From contig NZ_CALUCN010000028.1 in assembly GCF_943914565.1 (NCBI RefSeq), positions 1-19,694 of the forward strand: a stretch of DNA of 19,694 nt. The letters run 5' to 3'. The position numbers were made by a program, and so were the translations under genes. The notes below the pieces were generated by a model. The model saw nothing but the letters and a program-made list of their open reading frames with translations, was not told the DNA's origin and did no database searches. The stretch is from an uncultured Tessaracoccus sp. (GTDB taxonomy: Bacteria > Actinomycetota > Actinomycetes > Propionibacteriales > Propionibacteriaceae). Shown here in pieces: positions 15,745-19,694 of this stretch (position 1 is the stretch's first letter; the number at the start of each line of letters is the position of its first letter).

Positions 15745-16523
15745 TGGAGCCCGACCCCGAGTTCACCGTCAAGGTCACGCTCACCGGTGACGGTACCGGG
15801 CGCCTCGCGTGGGACGAGCAGGTCGTCGACGTCCAGGCGCTCGAGCGCGGCATCAGCCTCGCCGCCGACGACGCGATCCTCGGTCATGACCTGCGGCGCC
15901 TCACGGTCGAGATCCCCGCGAACGACGTCGCCGCGCGCATCGCGCTGCACCGAGCGGGCTTTCGGCAGGAAGGCCGCCTGCGGGAGGCGATCCGCACCGC
16001 GGGCGACGAGTTCCTCGACGTGCTCGTCTACGCCCGGCTCGCCTCGGACGTCGTCTACGGGCCGCAGGGGTTCTCAGCAGTGATGGACTCGGTGCTGCCC
16101 ACGAAACGCGTCATCGCGCACGCACTGTTCACGAATGCGCACGGCGACGTGCTGCTGCTCGAGACCAACTACAAGTCCGACTGGGAGCTGCCCGGCGGGG
16201 TCGTCGACCCGGGCGAGTCCCCGCGGGTGGGCTGCGAACGGGAGATCCACGAGGAGCTGGGGCTCAGCGTCTCCCTCGACCAGCCCGCGCTCGTGGACTG
16301 GATGCCGCCGTACCTCGGGTGGTCCGATGCGGTCGAGTTCCTGTTCGTCGCCGGTGTGATCGACAACGCCACCGCAGCCGAGCTCTCGGTCGTCGATGGG
16401 GAGTTGCGGGCCCTGCACTGGGTGGCTCCCGACGACGTGGCCCACCATGTCACGCCCCTGTCCGCGCGTCGCATCGCGACGTTGCTGACCGGCGGTACCG
16501 GCTACACCGAGGCCGGGCGCTGA
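15744..16523 (+). CDS. Nudix hydrolase with a half-GNAT N-terminal segment
   Basis: This 259-residue two-part protein ends in a Nudix hydrolase domain (about residues 115-250). A perfect Nudix box spans residues 152-174: Gly152, Glu158, then REIHEELGL at 166-174. Such enzymes split a nucleoside diphosphate linked to another group; the substrate is unknown. Residues 1-100 look like the second half of a GNAT acetyltransferase: VEIPANDVAARIALHRAGF and then FLDVLVYARLASD. The acetyl-CoA-binding first half is missing, so acetyl transfer is unlikely. The gene starts inside the glgB stop (ATG 15744, or GTG 15741), so it is translated with glgB. Hydrolysis of a sugar nucleotide such as ADP-glucose would fit the context, but that is speculation. 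The 55 bp after it separates the glucan cluster from the toxin region. Confidence 0.85.
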   Translation: MEPDPEFTVKVTLTGDGTGRLAWDEQVVDVQALERGISLAADDAILGHDLRRLTVEIPANDVAARIALHRAGFRQEGRLREAIRTAGDEFLDVLVYARLASDVVYGPQGFSAVMDSVLPTKRVIAHALFTNAHGDVLLLETNYKSDWELPGGVVDPGESPRVGCEREIHEELGLSVSLDQPALVDWMPPYLGWSDAVEFLFVAGVIDNATAAELSVVDGELRALHWVAPDDVAHHVTPLSARRIATLLTGGTGYTEAGR

Positions 16524-16536
16524 CCTCACCGCGCCG

Positions 16537-16542
16537 TAGGGT
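16537..16542 (+). promoter_or_regulatory. Candidate -10 box (TAGGGT) for the first TPR gene
   Basis: TAGGGT lies 36 nt before the ATG at 16579. The leader contains GGGACGAG as a modest ribosome-binding site. CTGACC upstream is only 11 nt away, too close for a normal -35. Confidence 0.35.
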
Positions 16543-16578
16543 ACGCACGACAGCACACCCACGACGACGGGACGAGCC

Positions 16579-16615
16579 ATGGACTACGCAGCAGTGAACA
16601 AGGAACACCACGACC
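16579..16615 (+). repeat. 37-bp direct repeat, 5' end of TPR copy 1
   Basis: Identical over 37 bases to 19211-19247, starting exactly at the ATG. Sequence upstream of both ATGs is unrelated, and downstream it diverges at once. The offset is 2632 bp. Confidence 0.95.
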
Positions 16616-17439
16616 ATCTAATCGAAATGTCCGAAAGGGCGTTCACGCTCTGGAGAGAAGGTGAGATCGATGCAGCGCGGAAGCTCGGGGAAGAATACTG
16701 GAGTGAACTGCCAGAGCCAAAACACAACTGGGACTGGCTCTCTCAGACTGCCATGTACTTCGCTCAAGAGGCGGCAATCCATCAGCTGCCACAAGACGCA
16801 GCGTCGTGGTTGCAACGCGTTCGCCCTTGGGCTGCTGAGGGCATCCCGGAGGTGTTGCAGAGCACCATTTTCATGGTGGAGGGCATGATCCGGCTCTTGG
16901 AAGGAGACGCCGACGCCGCAGACGAACGCTTCTCGCTCGGCTACGACATCGAGGGAAGGCGGGCCTTCAATGAACTACCCTCTCGCTACTGGGACTTCTT
17001 TGCCGAGCGCCATGGGCTCGGCACGACGAAGGCGAAGGGCTCGGTCGATCTGGAACAGGCCGCGGCTGAGGGCGAGGAACGCTTCGAGGCCGGCGACATC
17101 GACGGCGCCATCACCATCTGGCAAACCGCACTCGACAGCATCGACGACCCCCACACCAACCCCGACGCCTTCTGGTTCCTCGTCTCCCTCGCCGACGCCC
17201 ACCACAGCCTCGGCAACCACCCCACCACCGAACGACTCCTCCACGACGCCATCAACCTCGGCGGCACCGACAACGCCTTCGTCTGGCTGAGACTCGGCCA
17301 AGCCCAATACGACCAAGGCAACCACGACACCGCCACCCAATCCCTCATCACCGCCCACATGCTCGACGGCGAAGACATCTGGGAAGACGAAGACCCCAAG
17401 TACCGCCAACACCTCGTCAACCAAGGCCTCATCCAATAG
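16579..17439 (+). CDS. TPR protein, probable immunity protein (copy 1, orphan)
   Basis: This 286-residue, soluble, acidic protein resembles TPR proteins that follow polymorphic toxin genes. Residues 1-136 form a helical domain with PEPKHNW and EGRRAF blocks. Residues 137-286 hold about three TPR-like helix pairs (roughly 160-190, 194-222, 228-258) and end with GEDIWEDEDPKYRQHL, a tail I recall from that family. It is duplicated at 19211: the first 12 residues and the part from residue 137 on are nearly identical, while the middle is about 56% identical by hand alignment. Codon use changes inside the gene: mixed and lower GC before about 17050, then strongly C-ending with CAA and GAA up to the stop. 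That suggests a mosaic origin. No toxin gene precedes it (its 5' neighbour is the Nudix gene), so it may protect against a lost toxin or serve as a reserve immunity gene. Confidence 0.75.
   Translation: MDYAAVNKEHHDHLIEMSERAFTLWREGEIDAARKLGEEYWSELPEPKHNWDWLSQTAMYFAQEAAIHQLPQDAASWLQRVRPWAAEGIPEVLQSTIFMVEGMIRLLEGDADAADERFSLGYDIEGRRAFNELPSRYWDFFAERHGLGTTKAKGSVDLEQAAAEGEERFEAGDIDGAITIWQTALDSIDDPHTNPDAFWFLVSLADAHHSLGNHPTTERLLHDAINLGGTDNAFVWLRLGQAQYDQGNHDTATQSLITAHMLDGEDIWEDEDPKYRQHLVNQGLIQ
16987..17062 (+). repeat. 76-bp direct repeat, inside TPR copy 1
   Basis: It matches 19619-19694 with one mismatch (GAG versus GAA) up to the window edge, so the full repeat is probably longer. The offset is again 2632 bp. 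It begins at codon 137 in both copies, at the junction between the variable N-terminal domain and the TPR part. Confidence 0.95.
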
Positions 17440-17492
17440 ACGAAGCGGTGACCGCCGCCGGATTCTCGGGCGAGTTGACCCATGCCGCATCG

Positions 17493-17498
17493 TAGAGT
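17493..17498 (+). promoter_or_regulatory. Candidate -10 box (TAGAGT) for the toxin operon, leaderless
   Basis: TAGAGT ends 7 nt before the GTG at 17506 and no Shine-Dalgarno sequence intervenes, predicting a leaderless operon mRNA. A TTGACC lies at 17475-17480, but the 12-nt spacer is too short for a standard promoter. Confidence 0.45.
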
Positions 17499-17505
17499 CC
17501 CTCGC

Positions 17506-17901
17506 GTGAGTGAATCCATGCCTGACGTGTTCGACCGAATTGCCGACAACGCTCGCAGTGTGCACGCGATGCAGGACCAGGCGGCGGCCCCGGATCTCCC
17601 GGCGTTCTCGGTGACGAAGCGCTCCGACGACGGTGGCCTCGTCGTGACGGTTGACGATGGTCGGCTCGCGTCGATCGAGACCGACAGCCTGTATCGTGAA
17701 GAGGTGCCGTGGCCGGCCATGGGTGAGCACATCGTCGCGCTGGTGAACGATGCCCTCGCCGAGCACTCGGCGCGTCAGATGGAGCAGTACCGGGCGGTGC
17801 ACGCAGGGTTCGCAGACTTGGTCGACAACCTCTCCGTCCTGCAGGCCGACTTCCGCGACGCCTACGAGCGCGCGGTCGCACGACGAGGACACGCAGAGTG
17901 A
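17506..17901 (+). CDS. YbaB/EbfC-like protein, first gene of the toxin operon
   Basis: This is a 131-residue protein. An N-terminal helix (about residues 5-28) is followed by a beta segment GGLVVTVDDGRLASIETD (43-60). A long helical part includes MGEHIVALVNDALAEH (72-87), which is the YbaB/EbfC arrangement. EbfC proteins form dimers and bind DNA. Divergent versions are common beside WXG100/EspC-type genes in actinobacteria, where the role is not settled; chaperone or DNA-binding regulator are both possible. The last 45 residues form an extra amphipathic, possibly coiled-coil helix. I chose GTG 17506 because of the -10 box 7 nt upstream; ATG 17518 is an alternative. The stop overlaps the next gene by four bases (GTGA), so it is translated as one operon with the toxin genes. 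Confidence 0.7.
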   Translation: MSESMPDVFDRIADNARSVHAMQDQAAAPDLPAFSVTKRSDDGGLVVTVDDGRLASIETDSLYREEVPWPAMGEHIVALVNDALAEHSARQMEQYRAVHAGFADLVDNLSVLQADFRDAYERAVARRGHAE

Positions 17902-18215
17902 CGATCTTCACCCCGAGCAGTTGGCAGAAGGCAGGCTCCGCCATCCGGGACGCGGGCACGACCTTCGGCGATGCGGTGCGCGGCCGCGTCGACAGCCTCG
18001 AGAACACCGGGGCAGACGGCGGGATTGCCATGATCGACGAGATCATCGCGGGAGTGCTGCCCGCGGTCATGGAAGCCGTGAACGAGACGATCGACGGCAT
18101 CGAGCAGGGGCTCGGGTCCGAGGGTGAGGCCGCCGTCGCGACCGGGGACGCCTACGAAGAGGTGGAGGACGCGGCCGCCGAGATCGGCGCGTTCGACGAG
18201 GGGGAGTACTACTGA
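17898..18215 (+). CDS. Small EspC/WXG100-like protein, candidate type VII secretion partner
   Basis: This 105-residue, acidic, mostly helical protein has a Gly-rich break around residues 38-42 between two helical halves. It opens with TPSSWQKAG (residues 5-13) and has YEEVE at 86-90, matching the YxxxD/E C-terminal signal of type VII substrates. Size and layout fit EspC/WXG100-type proteins, although a strict WxG turn is absent. I infer that it pairs with the downstream delivery protein for export, as EsxE/EsxF do for CpnT in mycobacteria. The start is GTG 17898, overlapping the previous stop. No ESX core genes (eccB-E, mycP) are in the window, so the secretion machinery must be elsewhere. 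A clear family assignment needs a profile search. Confidence 0.6.
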   Translation: MTIFTPSSWQKAGSAIRDAGTTFGDAVRGRVDSLENTGADGGIAMIDEIIAGVLPAVMEAVNETIDGIEQGLGSEGEAAVATGDAYEEVEDAAAEIGAFDEGEYY

Positions 18216-18694
18216 TGGCCATGATGCTGCCCGGGTGGCTGACCGAGGCACTGCAATACCTCGGCTACGAGTGGCCCAGCTCCAACGAGGACATCCTCGC
18301 CAACAACGCCGATGCGTTCCGCGACGCTGGTGCCGACGCCGACAGCGCAATCAGAGACATCCAGGACGCGCTGAAGCACATCCTCAGTCAAAACGAGTCC
18401 GACGTGACAGCCGCGTTCGAGGGATACATGCGAGGAGACGAGAGCAACCTCTCCTCGCTGGAGGACTTCAAGGATGCCTGCGACATCATCGCCGGCGGCT
18501 TCGACGTCATGTCCGCCGCGGTGGTCACACTCAAGCTCGCCGTCATCGCAGAACTGGTGGTGCTCGCCGTGGCCATCGCCGGCGCGGTCCTGAGCGGCGG
18601 CACGGCCTCAGGACCCGCTCTGGCCGCGCGGGAGGCGGCGAAGCGGGCGGTCGACTTCGCCATCAACGTCGCCATCGAGGAGGTGCTCGGCTGA
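18215..18694 (+). CDS. CpnT-N-like (WXG100-type) delivery protein with a membrane segment
   Basis: This 159-residue protein has N-terminal residues 5-75 that strongly resemble the N-terminal domain of CpnT-like toxins. LPGWLTEALQYLGYEWPSSN is followed by a helix ending FRDAGADADSAI and another helix. In such toxins this domain directs type VII secretion and is fused to a C-terminal toxin. Here a hydrophobic segment (about 101-127, AVVTLKLAVIAELVVLAVAI...) and a short amphipathic helix follow, and then the protein stops. ATG 18215 overlaps the previous stop (TGATG) and has GAGGGGGAG 8 nt upstream. Its last codons contain the ribosome-binding site of the nuclease gene. I infer that the toxin is split into a carrier and a nuclease. 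Confidence 0.72.
   Translation: MAMMLPGWLTEALQYLGYEWPSSNEDILANNADAFRDAGADADSAIRDIQDALKHILSQNESDVTAAFEGYMRGDESNLSSLEDFKDACDIIAGGFDVMSAAVVTLKLAVIAELVVLAVAIAGAVLSGGTASGPALAAREAAKRAVDFAINVAIEEVLG
18677..18684 (+). promoter_or_regulatory. Ribosome-binding site for the nuclease gene, inside the delivery gene
   Basis: GAGGAGGT is close to a perfect anti-16S match; its GGAGG core is 10 nt before ATG 18694. It decides the start of the nuclease and argues that the split between delivery and toxin domains is real and not a sequencing frameshift. Confidence 0.6.
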
Positions 18695-19209
18695 TGGGCA
18701 AGCGCACCAAGGCCATCGGCGAGGGCGGAGCCAGAATCGCCAAGCAGATCGGCAAGAAGCTCAACTACGGCGACTTCGCCGGCGACACGTCAAAAGCGCT
18801 CGCCAAAGCCACCCAAGAAACCGTCCAACGCGTGAAACGCGTCAGCAAACGACGCAAATACCTCGGCCGCACCCCCGGCAAGAACAGCCGCACCGGCCGC
18901 GAAGTCATCGAACGCATGCGCGCCGAGGGCAAGATTGAAAGGCGGGACGACAAGGACTACTTGATGTGGCGGAACCCCGAGACTGGAGACGTCGAGCCTG
19001 TGCCGCTGGAAAAGTGTGACATGGCCCATCATCCGGTCGACGCGGTGACCTACTGGAACGAGACCGGGATCAAGCACGGGCCGAAGTCCGATGAGGTACG
19101 GCAGTGGATGCTTGACTCGAAGAACTACGAGCTCCAACCGAGCAGCTACAACCGCTCGCAGGGCGCCAAGCTCGGCCACAAGCAGCAATACAAGGACCCC
19201 GAGGGATGA
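18694..19209 (+). CDS. HNH/EndoVII superfamily (GH-E-like) nuclease toxin
   Basis: Predicted effector of 171 residues. Residues 1-76 form a very basic linker (many Lys/Arg, amphipathic helices). The C-terminal half is a compact nuclease domain with CDMAHHPVDAVTYW (108-121), DEVRQWMLDSKNYELQP (133-149) and SSYNRSQGAKLGHK (150-163). This is the layout of polymorphic-toxin GH-E/HNH-EndoVII nucleases (xMxHxP, then NYxLxxxSxNRS). Likely catalytic residues are His112/His113 and Asn153, with a metal ion; the target should be DNA or RNA. The start is ATG 18694, overlapping the carrier-gene stop (TGATG). Codon use shifts inside the gene: AAA is used for Lys only at residues 34-55, AAG elsewhere. The gene is followed after one base by the second TPR copy, the expected place for its immunity gene. 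A cytoplasmic target in rival cells is inferred. Confidence 0.75.
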   Translation: MGKRTKAIGEGGARIAKQIGKKLNYGDFAGDTSKALAKATQETVQRVKRVSKRRKYLGRTPGKNSRTGREVIERMRAEGKIERRDDKDYLMWRNPETGDVEPVPLEKCDMAHHPVDAVTYWNETGIKHGPKSDEVRQWMLDSKNYELQPSSYNRSQGAKLGHKQQYKDPEG

Positions 19210-19210
19210 C

Positions 19211-19247
19211 ATGGACTACGCAGCAGTGAACAAGGAACACCACGACC
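19211..19247 (+). repeat. 37-bp direct repeat, 5' end of TPR copy 2
   Basis: Identical to 16579-16615; see that entry. It begins at the ATG, directly behind the nuclease stop codon. Confidence 0.95.
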
Positions 19248-19694
19248 GCTTGGATCAGTTGTCCGAGAAGGTCCTGCGTCTGTACCGGCTCGGGCCTGTC
19301 GAAGAGGCGCGAGAGCTCGGCGAAGCGTACTGGGAGGAACTCCCGGAACCCAAGCACACGTGGGGATGGCTTTCCCAGGTCACCATGTACATCGCAGAGA
19401 ACGCTGCCAAGGCCGGCTATCCAGCAGACGCGCGTCGCTGGCTGGACCGTGCAGAGTTGTGGGCCTCGCGTGGCGTTCTGGAGGACAACCGAAACATCAT
19501 GACCATGACCGAAGGGATGATCCTCGTCCAGGAAGACGACCTCGACGCCGCCGACGAACGCTTCTCGTCAGTCTTTCAGATCGAGGGCCGTCGGGCCTTC
19601 GAAGGCCTGCCGGAGCAGTACTGGGACTTCTTTGCCGAACGCCATGGGCTCGGCACGACGAAGGCGAAGGGCTCGGTCGATCTGGAACAGGCCG
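19211..19694 (+). CDS. TPR protein, probable cognate immunity protein (copy 2, cut by window end)
   Basis: The first 161 codons of a paralogue of the 16579 gene. It starts one base after the nuclease stop, with GAGGG (19201-19205) formed by the last nuclease codons as ribosome-binding site. Immunity genes normally occupy this position. Residues 1-12 are identical to copy 1. Residues 13-136 are diverged but align without gaps and keep YWxELPEPKH, DAADERFS and IEGRRAF. From residue 137 (YWDFFAERHG) the two are the same to the window edge. The variable part may carry toxin specificity, and the constant part should continue into TPRs. The protein would act in the cytoplasm of the producer by binding the nuclease. 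This role is inferred from position and family, not shown. Confidence 0.75.
   Translation, partial: MDYAAVNKEHHDRLDQLSEKVLRLYRLGPVEEARELGEAYWEELPEPKHTWGWLSQVTMYIAENAAKAGYPADARRWLDRAELWASRGVLEDNRNIMTMTEGMILVQEDDLDAADERFSSVFQIEGRRAFEGLPEQYWDFFAERHGLGTTKAKGSVDLEQA
19619..19694 (+). repeat. 76-bp (or longer) direct repeat, inside TPR copy 2
   Basis: 75 of 76 bases are identical to 16987-17062. The match runs off the window, so the true 3' end of the repeat is unknown. Confidence 0.95.

Noticed and set aside
16489..16510. CCGG-CGGTA-CCGG inverted repeat at the end of the Nudix gene as a terminator
   Set aside because: Short stem within coding sequence and no T-run downstream.
18124..18693. Upstream extension of the nuclease reading frame as part of the protein
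   Set aside because: It overlaps the well-supported carrier gene in another frame and is Arg/Gly-rich low complexity; the ATG at 18694 has a strong ribosome-binding site.

Overview
The window is high-GC DNA from an actinobacterium. GC-ending codons dominate, many starts are GTG or apparently leaderless, and the gene content fits: GatCAB amidotransferase, the GlgE maltosyltransferase pathway, a mycothiol-dependent-enzyme-like DinB protein, a DUF222/13E12 HNH protein and a type VII (ESX-like) effector module. I cannot name the genus. A member of Propionibacteriales or a relative is only a guess.

Layout. (1) 1-911 is an accessory edge: the 3' part of a DUF222/HNH gene followed by the tail of a broken VOC (glyoxalase-fold) gene. 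(2) 995-1594 is a TIGR03085-type protein convergent with the next block. (3) 8398 down to 1601 on the minus strand is a conserved translation/tRNA-modification block: cysteine desulfurase, mnmA, a short MetE-like protein, a 66-residue membrane protein, then gatC-gatA-gatB. From memory, ligA usually lies between the MetE-like gene and gatC in actinobacteria, and it is missing here. (4) 8480-16523 on the plus strand is an alpha-glucan block: glgX, glgE, maltokinase, glgB and a Nudix protein carrying half a GNAT domain. GlgX debranches glucan, maltokinase makes maltose-1-phosphate, GlgE polymerises it and GlgB adds branches. No treS is present in the window. (5) 16579-19694 is the most unusual part: a polymorphic-toxin cassette that looks suited to type VII secretion. 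A YbaB/EbfC-like protein, a small helical protein with a YxxxE motif, a CpnT-N-like delivery protein and a separate HNH/EndoVII (GH-E-like) nuclease are translationally coupled. The module is flanked on both sides by copies of a TPR protein, the probable immunity gene.

The two TPR copies are mosaics. The first 37 bases are identical, about 370 bases are diverged, and then at least 76 bases are nearly identical up to the window end. Both conserved blocks are spaced by exactly 2632 bp, which defines a tandem cassette unit able to expand, collapse or exchange immunity specificities by recombination. The effector is also unusual because delivery and nuclease domains, normally one polypeptide, are two overlapping genes with a good Shine-Dalgarno sequence for the second.

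Regulation. Several genes have a TANNNT -10 box 6-8 nt before the start codon, which suggests leaderless transcripts. In two cases the TAG stop codon of the upstream gene forms the first half of that box. No -35 box is convincing for any of them, and I saw no convincing intrinsic terminator, tRNA, rRNA, CRISPR array or insertion sequence.
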